Origin: Bacillota bacterium
GTDB lineage: Bacteria; Bacillota; Limnochordia; Limnochordales; ZCTH02-B6
Direction: 5' to 3'
Assembly (NCBI GenBank): GCA_017577945.1
Contig: PKQS01000009.1
Span: 62,001 to 126,000 of the forward strand
Length of the DNA stretch: 64,000 nucleotides
The number at the start of each line of letters is the position of its first letter. Positions within the stretch are counted from its first letter, which is position 1. Shown here piece by piece: positions 24,832-33,438 of this stretch. A program made the translations under genes and the position numbers. The notes beneath the pieces are model-generated. The model was not told the DNA's origin, ran no database searches, and saw nothing but the letters and a program-made list of their open reading frames with translations.

Positions 24832-26365
24832 GCATTTCGTCTTCTTGCCGCTGCTCATACCGTTCGTCGCCGCCGTCGCGCTGCTGCCGTTGGCGCGCCG
24901 CACGCGCCTGCAGCGCGTCATCGCGGCGTCGGCCGTCCTCCTGTTGCTGCTCGTGTGCGCCCGGCTGGTCGTCGCGCTGCGCAGCCAAGGGCTCATCGTG
25001 TACGAAATGGGCGGCTGGCCGGCCCCGTACGGCATCGTCTTCGCGGTCGACCTGTTTGCCGCGCTGCTGATGCTGATGGGTGCCATCACCGCGGCGGCTT
25101 CGCTTTTCTTCGCCTTCGGGTCCGTGGGGCCCCAGAAGGAACGCTATTTCTTCTATCCGCTGCTGCTGTTTCTGGTGGCCGCCGTCAACGGGGCGCTGAT
25201 GACCGGCGACATTTTCAACTTGTACGTGTTCTTTGAGCTCATCCTGATTTCGTCGTACCTGCTCTTCTCCCACGGCGGCCGGGCCGGGCAGCTGAAAGAG
25301 TCGTTCAAGTTCGTGCTGCTGAACATGATCTCGTCGGCGTTCTTGCTGGTCGGCATCGGCGGGCTGTACGCGCTGACCGGAACGCTGAACATGGCGGATT
25401 TGGCGGTGAAGGTGGCGGCGCTGCCTGACAAGCGCATCGCGGCGGCGCTCGCGGCCGTGTTCATGTTCTCGTTCGGCGTCAAAGCCGCCATGGTGCCGCT
25501 CTTCTTCTGGTTGCCGCGCGCTTACGGGGAAGTGGCCACGCCGGTGGCCGCGCTGTCGGCGGCGGTCAGCACCAAGGTGGGCGTGTACGCGCTGTACCGG
25601 GTCTTTACGCTGATTTTCATCCACCACGTGGAGTACACTCACAAAGCGGTCCTAATGGCGCTGGCGGTGCTGACAATGGTCATCGGCGTGCTGGGCGCCA
25701 TCGCGCAGATGAACGTCAAGCGCCTGCTGGCGTTTCACATCGTCAGCCAGATCGGCTACATGCTCTTCGGCCTGGCCATGCTCAGCGTGGCGGGGCTGGC
25801 CGGCGGCATCATGCACATCATGTTCAACATGATTATCAAGCCGGCGCTCTTCCTGGTCGCCGGCGCGACAGAGCAGGTCACCGGCACCGCGGACTTGCGC
25901 AAAATGTCGGGCGTCATTCACCGTGCACCCGCGCTGGCGTTTACGTTCCTCGCCGGCGGGCTAGGGCTGGCGGGCGTGCCGCCCATGAGCGGCTTCATCA
26001 GCAAGGTGACGCTGTTTTACGCGGGCTTCCTGGGCGGGCACTATCTCGCCACGGCGGTGGCCGTCGGCGTCAGCTTCTTGACGCTGTTCTCGATGATTAA
26101 GATTTTCCGCATGGCCTACTGGGGGCCGCAGGACGGTTTGCCGTCCAAACAGCTGAAGGCGGCGCGCGGGCATGGGCTGCTGCTGGCTCCGGGGGCGGCG
26201 CTGGTGGCCGCCGGCCTGGTCATGGGCTTGGGCGGGTCGTACTTGATTGACTACGCCGACGCTGCGGCACGCTGGCTCATGCATCCGGCTTGGTACGTGG
26301 CGGGGGTGCTGGGCGAAAGCAGCGCTCAGGCCCTGCTGGCCGCTCTGGAGGTGGTCGCGCCGTGA
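24824..26365 (+). CDS. mrpD: Na+/H+ antiporter subunit D (NuoM/N-like)
   Basis: 513 residues, about 14 helices, an antiporter-like subunit homologous to NuoM/NuoN. GDIFNLYVFFELILISSYLLF carries the helix-5 Glu, FSFGVKAAMVPLFFWLPRAY the conserved Lys, and STKVGVYALYRVF and VPPMSGFISKVTLF follow. ATG 24824 overlaps the mrpC stop by 8 bp and follows GAAGGGA; the longer open frame (from 24788) is mrpC sequence read in another frame. One of two proton-translocating units of the complex. Confidence 0.95.
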   Translation: MSEHFVFLPLLIPFVAAVALLPLARRTRLQRVIAASAVLLLLLVCARLVVALRSQGLIVYEMGGWPAPYGIVFAVDLFAALLMLMGAITAAASLFFAFGSVGPQKERYFFYPLLLFLVAAVNGALMTGDIFNLYVFFELILISSYLLFSHGGRAGQLKESFKFVLLNMISSAFLLVGIGGLYALTGTLNMADLAVKVAALPDKRIAAALAAVFMFSFGVKAAMVPLFFWLPRAYGEVATPVAALSAAVSTKVGVYALYRVFTLIFIHHVEYTHKAVLMALAVLTMVIGVLGAIAQMNVKRLLAFHIVSQIGYMLFGLAMLSVAGLAGGIMHIMFNMIIKPALFLVAGATEQVTGTADLRKMSGVIHRAPALAFTFLAGGLGLAGVPPMSGFISKVTLFYAGFLGGHYLATAVAVGVSFLTLFSMIKIFRMAYWGPQDGLPSKQLKAARGHGLLLAPGAALVAAGLVMGLGGSYLIDYADAAARWLMHPAWYVAGVLGESSAQALLAALEVVAP

Positions 26366-26838
26366 TCACGCAGTTCGTCGTCAACTTGGTCATCGCCGTC
26401 GTGTGGGCGCTGCTCCAGGACACGCTCTCGTGGCACAACCTGGTCGTGGGCTTTTTCGTCGGCATGGTCGTGCTCAACTTCGCCGTACGGCGGTTGGAGC
26501 ACCCGTTTTACATGCACCGGGTGCTGGCGTTCCTCAAGCTGACGCTCATTTTCTTCGCCGAGGTGGTGCGCTCGGGACTTAGGGTGTCGTATCTCATCCT
26601 GCACCCGAAGCTGCCCATCAGCCCCGGCCTTGTGGCCGTGCCGCTGGATGTGACCAGCGACGAGGCCATCACGATGCTGGCGGGCATGATCACCATGGCG
26701 CCGGGCTCCATTTCCATCGAGCTGTCCAACGATCGCAAAGTCTTGTACGTGCATGCGCTGGAGGCCGGCGATCCGCACAAGGCGGCCGCGTTTTTCAAGA
26801 ACGCGTTCGAACGCCACATTCTGGAGGTGTTCATGTGA
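26362..26838 (+). CDS. mrpE: Na+/H+ antiporter subunit E
   Basis: 158 residues. Two to three N-terminal helices then a cytoplasmic domain (LRVSYLILHPKLPISPGLVAV, MLAGMITMAPGSISIEL, VLYVHALEAGDP). GTG overlaps the mrpD stop (GTGA). A paralogue of the same length stands alone at 13071. Confidence 0.95.
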   Translation: MITQFVVNLVIAVVWALLQDTLSWHNLVVGFFVGMVVLNFAVRRLEHPFYMHRVLAFLKLTLIFFAEVVRSGLRVSYLILHPKLPISPGLVAVPLDVTSDEAITMLAGMITMAPGSISIELSNDRKVLYVHALEAGDPHKAAAFFKNAFERHILEVFM

Positions 26839-27122
26839 CGCTGGAGATATACCTGGATGTTTGCATCGTCGTGCTGACGCTCTCCATCGTGGCGGCGGCC
26901 GTGCGGGTATTGCTGGGGCCCACGCTGCCGGACCGGGTGGTGGCCGCCGACGCCGTGGCGACCCACGTCATCGCGCTCAGCGTCCTGGTGGCCATGAAGC
27001 TGGAGTCGGTGACGCTGTTCGACATCGCGCTGGCGCTGGCCATCTTATCCTTCCTGACGGCGGTCGTCGTCGGCAAGTACCTGGAGAAGGGACACGTCAT
27101 CGATGACATCGTTCATCGTTAG
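26835..27122 (+). CDS. mrpF: Na+/H+ antiporter subunit F
   Basis: 95 residues, three helices, with the MrpF core RVLLGPTLPDRVVAADAVAT and TLFDIALALAILSFLTAVVVGKYLEKG. GTG overlaps the mrpE stop. Slightly long at the C-terminus, where it overlaps mrpG by 20 bp. Confidence 0.94.
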   Translation: MTLEIYLDVCIVVLTLSIVAAAVRVLLGPTLPDRVVAADAVATHVIALSVLVAMKLESVTLFDIALALAILSFLTAVVVGKYLEKGHVIDDIVHR

Positions 27123-27504
27123 CTTTTTCCTGACCTTGGGCATGCTGCTGTCGATCGTGACGGCCGTCGGGCTCCACCGGCTGAAGGACCCGTATTCGCG
27201 CCTGCACGCCACGTCGGCCATCAACTCGTTCGGGCTCATCTGCATCCTGCTGGCGTCGGTGTTTTACTTTTGGGGCCATTCGACGGTCAACAGCGTGCGG
27301 CAGCTCTTGACGGTGTTCTTCATCTTCGTCACGGTTCCGGCGGGTACGCACATCTTGTCCCGCGCCGCCATCGTGCGGGGCGTCAAGGTGTGGAAGCCGG
27401 ACGGGCGCGACTTGGCGCCGCACGAACAGGAGATTGTTCAGACGATCAAGAAACAGTCGGACGACCGGCGGGCGCAGCGGCTGCGGCAGATGGACGCGGA
27501 GTAG
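27103..27504 (+). CDS. mrpG: Na+/H+ antiporter subunit G
   Basis: 133 residues, three helices, with the hallmark LHRLKDPYSRLHATSAINSF interrupted here only by my cut at 20 residues, and VTVPAGTHILSRAA. A charged C-terminal tail (about 95-133) is longer than in Bacillus MrpG. Starts inside mrpF. Last of the seven mrp genes; the next gene, an ABC ATPase, begins only 30 bp later, so transcription may continue into the envelope cluster. Confidence 0.94.
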   Translation: MTSFIVSFFLTLGMLLSIVTAVGLHRLKDPYSRLHATSAINSFGLICILLASVFYFWGHSTVNSVRQLLTVFFIFVTVPAGTHILSRAAIVRGVKVWKPDGRDLAPHEQEIVQTIKKQSDDRRAQRLRQMDAE

Positions 27505-27534
27505 CGGCGGCGCGCCTTGGGGGAGGCGGCTTGC

Positions 27535-28278
27535 GTGTCGGGTGGACCCATCGTCGTGGAGCTGAAAGACGTTCATAAGGTGTATCCGTTGGGCAAGACC
27601 CAGGTGCATGCCGTGCGCGGCGTGTCGTTTGCCGTGGAGAAAGGCGATTTCATCGCCCTGACGGGGCCGTCGGGCTCGGGCAAGTCGACGATCCTGAACA
27701 TGATCGGCTGCATCGACAAGCCCACCTCCGGCACGGTGACCATCGACGGCGTCGAGACCAGCTCGCTCAGCGACCGGGAGCTGACCGAGCTGCGGCAAAA
27801 GAAGCTGGGGTTTATTTTCCAGTCGTTCAACCTCATTCCCGTGCTGGACGTGTACGAGAACGTGGAGTTTCCGCTGCTGTTGGGCAAGCAGCGCCCGAAC
27901 CGGCGGGAGATGCAGGAGTGGATCGAATTCCTGCTGGAGGCGACGGGCTTGGCGTCGCATCGCCATCACCGGCCCAGCGAGCTGTCGGGCGGGCAGCGGC
28001 AGCGGGTGGCCATCGCGCGAGCGCTGGCCACCAAGCCCACCATCGTGCTGGCCGACGAGCCGACGGCTAATTTGGACTCGAAGACGGGTCAAGCCATCAT
28101 TGAGCTGATGCGCAAGCTGAATCAGGAGCTGCACACGACCTTTATTTTTTCCACCCACGACCCGAACATCGTGGCGGCGGTCGACCACGTGATTCGGCTT
28201 CAGGACGGCCAGATCGTGGAGCAAACGGTGGGAAGCCGAGCGCACGGTGACGCCGCCGGGGCGGGCGGCGCGTCATGA
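27535..28278 (+). CDS. ABC transporter ATP-binding protein (MacB/LolD type)
   Basis: 247 residues. Walker [10 protein letters not shown] at 44-52, Q-loop [20 protein letters not shown], signature [16 protein letters not shown], Walker [13 protein letters not shown]. The [15 protein letters not shown] wording and [13 protein letters not shown] are those of the MacB/LolD subfamily, whose ATPases drive mechanotransmission across the membrane rather than import. GTG 27535 follows GGGGGAGG at 8 nt. It overlaps the first permease by 4 bp. The partners downstream point to a lipoprotein or lipid path to the outer membrane. Confidence 0.92.
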   Translation: MSGGPIVVELKDVHKVYPLGKTQVHAVRGVSFAVEKGDFIALTGPSGSGKSTILNMIGCIDKPTSGTVTIDGVETSSLSDRELTELRQKKLGFIFQSFNLIPVLDVYENVEFPLLLGKQRPNRREMQEWIEFLLEATGLASHRHHRPSELSGGQRQRVAIARALATKPTIVLADEPTANLDSKTGQAIIELMRKLNQELHTTFIFSTHDPNIVAAVDHVIRLQDGQIVEQTVGSRAHGDAAGAGGAS

Positions 28279-29792
28279 GCGTCGTGGCCAAGATCGCTTT
28301 CCGCAACGTGCTGCGCCACAAGACGAAGACGTTGATCATCGGCAGCCTCGTGGCCGTGGGCATGGTGGTCATCGTCCTGGGCAACTCGCTGCTGGAGACC
28401 GCCGAGCGGGGCATCGAGCAGACGTACGTGCGCAGCTACACGGGGCACCTCGTGATCACCGCCCGGCATTCCGCGACCATCACGCTCATGGGCGTGCAGG
28501 GGATGGACGCGGCCGACACCTTCATTCCCGCCATCCCGCGGTTTGAGGAGGTGTTGGCTTACGTATCGGGTCATCCGGCGGTAGAAGCGGTCAACCCGCA
28601 AGCCGTCGCCATGGTGCTCGTCGACTACGAGGGCCGGCGCAGCCTGACGCAGGCGTTCGGCATCGACCCGGTATATTACGAGCGCATGTTCCCGGACAAC
28701 ATCGAAATCGTCGCGGGGCGCATGCTGGCGCCGGGCGAGGAGGGCATCTTGCTGAACGAGCGGGGGGTCAAGGCGCGCCTGGAGCGCAGCGGCGAGGTGA
28801 AGGTGGTGCCCGGGAGCTCGGTGCTGCTGACGGGCATGAGCGCGACGAGCGGGGTGCGCGTGCGGGAGGTGCCCATTCGCGGCATTTTCCGCTTCCGGCA
28901 CGGCAATCCGGCGCTGGACGTGGTCTCGCTGGTGGACATCACCAACGTGCGAGCGCTGGCGGGCCTCAACGTGGCGGCCGTGTCCGAGGCGGAGCTGAGC
29001 GAGCTGGAGGCGGCGCTTTTGGGCGCGGTGGACGAGGAGGCGCTGTTCGGCGGGGACTTGGACAGCCTGTTCGGCGGCTTGTTCGTGGAACTGGCGGAGC
29101 CGGGCGGCGCGGGATTCGCGGAACCGGGGCAGGACGGGGAAGAGGTCCTGTGGAGTGCGCTTTCGCTCGGCGTTGAAGAGGACGATCAGACTTGGTCCGC
29201 GGCGGCGTCCAGCGCCTGGCATTTCCTGCTGGTGCGGCTGAAGGAAGGCGCGTCGCCCGAAGCGGTGGCCGCGGAGCTGCAGCGGCATTTCGACGCGGAA
29301 GGCATCGACGTGGAGGTGTCCGACTGGCTGTCGGGCGCCGGGGCGGTGGCGCTGCTGGCCACCGGCACCAAGCTGGTGTTCAACGTGGTCGTGCTGGTCA
29401 TCGCGGTGGTGGCCGTCTTCGTCATCACCAACACGCTGGTCATTTCCGTCACCGAGAGAACGACGGAAATCGGCACCATGCGGGCGCTGGGGGCCCAGAA
29501 GTCCTTCGTGCGCCGCATGATCTTCTGGGAGACGCTGATGACCACCGGTCTGTTCGGCCTCGCCGGCGTCGTGCTGGGCCTGCTGGCGCTGGCCGTGCTG
29601 AACTGGACCGGCATCGAGGCGCCCAACGTCTTTTTCGAGATCCTGTTCGGCGGAAAGGTGCTGCACCCGCGGCCTTCCTGGAGCGCCATCGCCGGAGCGC
29701 TGGCATTGGTGCTGGCCATCGGCGCCGCGGCCAGTGTTTACCCCGTCTCCATCGCCATGCGGACCGAACCCGCCAAGGCGATGCAGGAGTGA
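28275..29792 (+). CDS. ABC permease, MacB/LolC-E-like (first)
   Basis: 505 residues: helix at about 18-40, a large external domain, and three C-terminal helices, the FtsX/MacB layout. The C-terminal part has VFVITNTLVISVTERTTEIG and TMRALGAQKSFVRRMIFWET, the coupling region to the ATPase. An acidic, Gly-rich insertion (about 250-310) makes the periplasmic part longer than its partner's. ATG overlaps the ATPase stop. Probably forms a heterodimer with the next permease. Confidence 0.9.
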   Translation: MSVVAKIAFRNVLRHKTKTLIIGSLVAVGMVVIVLGNSLLETAERGIEQTYVRSYTGHLVITARHSATITLMGVQGMDAADTFIPAIPRFEEVLAYVSGHPAVEAVNPQAVAMVLVDYEGRRSLTQAFGIDPVYYERMFPDNIEIVAGRMLAPGEEGILLNERGVKARLERSGEVKVVPGSSVLLTGMSATSGVRVREVPIRGIFRFRHGNPALDVVSLVDITNVRALAGLNVAAVSEAELSELEAALLGAVDEEALFGGDLDSLFGGLFVELAEPGGAGFAEPGQDGEEVLWSALSLGVEEDDQTWSAAASSAWHFLLVRLKEGASPEAVAAELQRHFDAEGIDVEVSDWLSGAGAVALLATGTKLVFNVVVLVIAVVAVFVITNTLVISVTERTTEIGTMRALGAQKSFVRRMIFWETLMTTGLFGLAGVVLGLLALAVLNWTGIEAPNVFFEILFGGKVLHPRPSWSAIAGALALVLAIGAAASVYPVSIAMRTEPAKAMQE

Positions 29793-29798
29793 GAGCCT

Positions 29799-31157
29799 AT
29801 GTGGACCGTGGTGCGCATCGCGTTGCGGAATACGCGCCGGCAGGGCCGGCGCGGGGTGCTGCTGGGCGGCGCCATCGCTTTTTCCCTCATGGTAATCACG
29901 CTGCTGAACGCCTTCACGGCCGGCGCCGTGAGCAACATCAAGAACAACCTGGCGTACGTGGTGGGCGGGCACGTGTTCATCACCGGCACCGAGCTGGTGG
30001 ATGGGCGGCGGGAGGTGGACCGCATCGGCGACGACGCGCGGCTGCAAGCCGCCCTGGCCGCGGTAGAAGACCGCGTCGTATCGGTGCACCGTCGCTCCAC
30101 CGCGGTGGCGACGTTCATCTTCGGCTCCAAGGCGGTCACGTATGCGCTGGAGGGGGTTGACTTCGCCGCGGAGCCCGACTTCGCCAAAGGGCTGGCCGTC
30201 CGGGAGGGAACGACGGTTTTCGACGCGGCCACGGATCCCCGGGCGGTCATCTTGCCGGCGTCGGTGGCGGAGCGGCTTGGCGTGATGGTGGGCGAGACGG
30301 TGCTGGTACGCCTGCTGACGATCACGGGGCAGCAAAACGTGGGCGAGCTGCGGGTGGCGGCCGTGACGGAGGAGCTGCAAGGCTTCGGCCTCACCGCGGC
30401 GTATACGAGCCTTCAGTACTTGAACAGCTTGCTGGGGCTGGCGCCGGGGGAGTACCAGACGTTCAGCGTCGTCGTCCGGGACGTGCGCGAAATCGACACC
30501 GTGGCGGACCAGCTGTATGCGGCGCTGCAGGAGTCCGGCGCGCTGGTGGAGCGCCCGGCGGCGCAGCGGCGGTCCCGCGCCGAGATGGAAGAGGAGGGCA
30601 TGGCCGTCATCAGCCAGCTGTTCGGCCAGGGCGCGGTGCGGCTCGTGGAAGAGCCGTGGGAAGGCACCAAGTTTTCGCTGGTGACGCTGAACGAGCTGAT
30701 GCAGCCCGTAGTGTCGGCCATGACGGTGCTGGACGCCATCGCGCGCGGCATCTTCGTCGTGCTGCTGCTTATTACCGCAATCGGCATCACCAACACGTTC
30801 CGCATGGTCATCATCGAGCGGACGCGCGAAATCGGCACCATGCGGGCGTTCGGCATGCAGAAGAGCATGGTCCGCAGCATTTTCCTGTGGGAGGCGGCGC
30901 TCATCGCGCTGGCGGGCGGCGCGGCCGGGCTGCTGGCCGCCGGCGTCATCGCGGGCGTCGTGTCGAGCCTGGACTTTTCGCACGTGCGCGGGTTTGAGTT
31001 CTTCCTGGAGGCGGGCCACGTGACGATGAACATTACGGCGGCCGACCTGGCGCTGAATATGGCCATCGTGCTGGGCATTTGCCTGGCGGCGGCGTGGCTG
31101 CCGGCCAGCGCGGCGGCCAACTTGCCGCCGGTGAAGGCGCTGGGAGCCCATTACTGA
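29799..31157 (+). CDS. ABC permease, MacB/LolC-E-like (second)
   Basis: 452 residues with the same four-helix FtsX/MacB plan as the previous gene: N-terminal ALRNTRRQGRRGVLLGGAIA, an external domain, then ITAIGITNTFRMVIIERTRE with IGTMRAFGMQKSMVRSIFL. It begins 6 bp after the first permease. The two are diverged paralogues, as LolC and LolE are. It overlaps nothing downstream; the LolA-like gene starts 15 bp later. Confidence 0.9.
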   Translation: MWTVVRIALRNTRRQGRRGVLLGGAIAFSLMVITLLNAFTAGAVSNIKNNLAYVVGGHVFITGTELVDGRREVDRIGDDARLQAALAAVEDRVVSVHRRSTAVATFIFGSKAVTYALEGVDFAAEPDFAKGLAVREGTTVFDAATDPRAVILPASVAERLGVMVGETVLVRLLTITGQQNVGELRVAAVTEELQGFGLTAAYTSLQYLNSLLGLAPGEYQTFSVVVRDVREIDTVADQLYAALQESGALVERPAAQRRSRAEMEEEGMAVISQLFGQGAVRLVEEPWEGTKFSLVTLNELMQPVVSAMTVLDAIARGIFVVLLLITAIGITNTFRMVIIERTREIGTMRAFGMQKSMVRSIFLWEAALIALAGGAAGLLAAGVIAGVVSSLDFSHVRGFEFFLEAGHVTMNITAADLALNMAIVLGICLAAAWLPASAAANLPPVKALGAHY

Positions 31158-31172
31158 CGGGGGGCGACGGGG

Positions 31173-31940
31173 ATGACGAGCCGTAGGCGGCTGCTATTCA
31201 TCGGAGCGCTGGTCCTGGCGCTGGCGTCGTGCGCGGCGACGGCGCTGGCCCAGGAGGTGGATGTACAGGCCATCCTGCGGGCGGTGGACGAACAAAGCAA
31301 TTTCGGCGACCGGGATTTTGCGGCCGTGATGACCATCATCACGCAAGACCCGGAAAAGGGCGCGGAGAAGATGGTGGTGCGCCAATTTCGCCGCGACCGG
31401 GAAAACAAGTTCCTCCTGCTCATCGAAGAGCCGCGGATCCAGATGGGCCAAGGCTACCTGATGGACGGGGACAACTTGTGGTTTTACGACCCGGAAAGCC
31501 GGCAGTTCTCGCACACGTCGCTGAAGGAGAACTTCGCCGGCAGCGCGGCTCGCAACGACGACTTTTCGTTCCGCTCGTTGTCCGAAGACTACCGGGTCGT
31601 CGGCTACGAGTCCGGCGCGTTGGGCGCGTATGACGTCCACATTATCGAGCTGGAGGCGGTGCGGGACGACGTCTCCGACCCGTACCTGAAGGTCTGGGTG
31701 GCCAAGGACGCCAACGTGGTGCTGAAGATGGAGAGCTACAGCTTGACGAAACGTCTCATGCGCACCGCGCTGTTTCCCAATTACATCCGCGTCGGCGACA
31801 AGGTCATCCCGCGCGTGATGATCTTCGTCGACGAATTGGTGCAGGGCCGCCGGGCGCAGGTGACGCTGGACGAAGTGTCGCTCAGCGACTTGCCCGACAC
31901 GGTGTTCACCAAAGCGTTCATCGAGCGGGCCAGCCGGTAG
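31173..31940 (+). CDS. LolA-like outer membrane lipoprotein-sorting protein
   Basis: 255 residues. The N-terminal signal ends either at ALA/QEV (residue 26) or at a lipobox-like LASC (C20), so it may be soluble in the periplasm or a lipoprotein. The mature part is a LolA/LolB-type half-barrel: IITQDPEKGAEKMVVRQFRR, MGQGYLMDGDNLWFYDPESR, VWVAKDANVVLKMESYSLTK, PRVMIFVDEL. This is the variant of the family (often named outer membrane lipoprotein-sorting protein) found next to MacB-like ABC genes. It should receive cargo from the ABC complex and carry it outward. ATG behind GACGGGG. Confidence 0.87.
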   Translation: MTSRRRLLFIGALVLALASCAATALAQEVDVQAILRAVDEQSNFGDRDFAAVMTIITQDPEKGAEKMVVRQFRRDRENKFLLLIEEPRIQMGQGYLMDGDNLWFYDPESRQFSHTSLKENFAGSAARNDDFSFRSLSEDYRVVGYESGALGAYDVHIIELEAVRDDVSDPYLKVWVAKDANVVLKMESYSLTKRLMRTALFPNYIRVGDKVIPRVMIFVDELVQGRRAQVTLDEVSLSDLPDTVFTKAFIERASR

Positions 31941-31955
31941 CGGGGAGGCGCGGGC

Positions 31956-33350
31956 ATGCGTAGGGCATGGCGCAGAAGTTACTGGCTCGGGGCGCTGCTG
32001 GCGGCGCTTTTCGCGGTCTGGGCGCCCGCCGCGTGGGCTCAAGACGGCGGGGTTTCGGGCGCGGCGCCGTTTGTCGGCGACTTGTTCGGCGGCCAGGGTG
32101 CGGACGGCGACTGGCTGCGGCTCGACGAGGAGTCGCTCTTCGGCGGAGGACTGATCACCGAAGCGGAGACGGCGGATCAGCCGCTGGAGGAAGTGTTTCT
32201 CGTCCAGGATCGGCTCGAGATGGGCGGGACGTATCGCGCCGCGCTGGAGGGCGGCTGGCGGTGGCCGGCGGGCGGCGCATCCGCCCAGGAGCTCGAGAAG
32301 TCTCTGACGTACGGCGGCTCGCTGTTCGTCGACGCCCGGCCCAGCCGGGATTTGCACTTCTTCGGCAAGGTCCGACTGGACGGCGTTTTGCGTGAAAACG
32401 CGTCCAAGGCCGCCGTCTCGCTGCACGAGCTGTTCGCGGAGTTCGTCCTGGGCGAGCGAGCGTTTGTCCGCGCCGGCAAGCAGACGGTCAAGTGGGGCGT
32501 CGGCTATTTCTTCAGCCCGGCGGACGTCATCAACGCGGGCCGCATCGACCCGGCCAATCCGGAGACGGAGCGGGAGGGTGCGACGGCCCTGCGGGTCCAC
32601 GTGCCGGCCGGTCGCAACAACTGGTACGGGTATATCGTGGTCGACGGCGACGGCGCGGGCGGCTACCGGATCGCGCTGGCGCCGAAAGCCGAGTTCGTCG
32701 CCGGGCGAGCGGAGATCGGCGTCGGCTTGTTTTATCGCGAAGACCGCGCGCCGCGCGCGATGGCGACCTTGTCCACCAGCGCCGGGAAGCTGGCCTTGTT
32801 CGGCGAGCTGGTGCTCAGCCGAGGCACGGACAAGCGGCTGGCCCGGGAGGCGGCGACGCCGCTCGCACCTTTTGGGCTCACGGTCGTGGAAGACCACGAG
32901 TCCCTGTTCGTTCAGGCTAGCCTCGGCGCCCGCGGGTCGTACTCGGATCCCGACGGCCGGTTCACGGTGACCGCGGCCGCCCAGTACTTCTACAACGGGG
33001 AAGGGTACGACGACGCGTTTCTCGAAAAACACGGGCCGGGCCTGTTCGGGCTTTTCCAACTCGGGCAGCTGTCGGCGGCGGACTTGCAATGGTGGGGCCG
33101 GCATTACGCCGCGCTCTCGGCGACCGGTTCGCACCGGGCGCTGAAGAACGTCTCGGCGTCCGCCTTCTGGCTGGCCGGCTTGTCGGACGACTCCGGCGTC
33201 GTCAGCGTGACGCTGGCGTACACGGGCGGGCGGTCGGTCCGGCCGTCGTTGACGATCTCGCACACATACGGAGATCCGCTAACCCAGTTCGGCCTGGCCG
33301 GCGCGGGCACGCGCGTCGCGGTGGGCCTGAGCGTCAGCGGCGAGTTTTGA
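31956..33350 (+). CDS. Putative outer-membrane beta-barrel protein
   Basis: 464 residues. Signal peptide to residue 28 (WA/QDG). The rest lacks membrane helices and is rich in alternating strands with aromatic girdles (HFFGKVRLDGVL, RAFVRAGKQTVKWGVGYFF, GSYSDPDGRFTVTAAAQYFY), and the protein ends in VAVGLSVSGEF, a C-terminal Phe as required by the BAM machinery. KQTVKWGVGYFFSPADVIN resembles the DUF1302-like barrel group. It ends the cluster and would be the outer-membrane partner of the ABC/LolA-like genes. No family assignment beyond this is safe. Confidence 0.78.
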   Translation: MRRAWRRSYWLGALLAALFAVWAPAAWAQDGGVSGAAPFVGDLFGGQGADGDWLRLDEESLFGGGLITEAETADQPLEEVFLVQDRLEMGGTYRAALEGGWRWPAGGASAQELEKSLTYGGSLFVDARPSRDLHFFGKVRLDGVLRENASKAAVSLHELFAEFVLGERAFVRAGKQTVKWGVGYFFSPADVINAGRIDPANPETEREGATALRVHVPAGRNNWYGYIVVDGDGAGGYRIALAPKAEFVAGRAEIGVGLFYREDRAPRAMATLSTSAGKLALFGELVLSRGTDKRLAREAATPLAPFGLTVVEDHESLFVQASLGARGSYSDPDGRFTVTAAAQYFYNGEGYDDAFLEKHGPGLFGLFQLGQLSAADLQWWGRHYAALSATGSHRALKNVSASAFWLAGLSDDSGVVSVTLAYTGGRSVRPSLTISHTYGDPLTQFGLAGAGTRVAVGLSVSGEF

Positions 33351-33368
33351 CGAAACGGTGCAGAAGGA

Positions 33369-33414
33369 GAAAGACGCGCCGGGCGAGCGGCGTGCGCGCC
33401 CGGGCGTCTTTCGC
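33369..33414 (+). terminator. Probable terminator of the envelope operon
   Basis: GAAAGACG...CGGGCG pairs with CGCCCGG..CGTCTTTC across 33369-33414. There is only a short T run within the stem end, so efficiency is uncertain. Confidence 0.55.
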
Positions 33415-33438
33415 GTAACGTGAAGAGGAAGAGTTGCC

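Noticed and set aside
28200..31151. 983-codon open frame antisense to the two ABC permeases
   Set aside because: Spans two real genes and their junction, low-complexity Arg/His/Gln protein, no ribosome site; a codon-bias artefact.
27535..31157. Macrolide-efflux MacAB system
   Set aside because: No MacA-type membrane-fusion protein is present; the LolA-like and barrel genes point to cargo transfer to the outer membrane instead.
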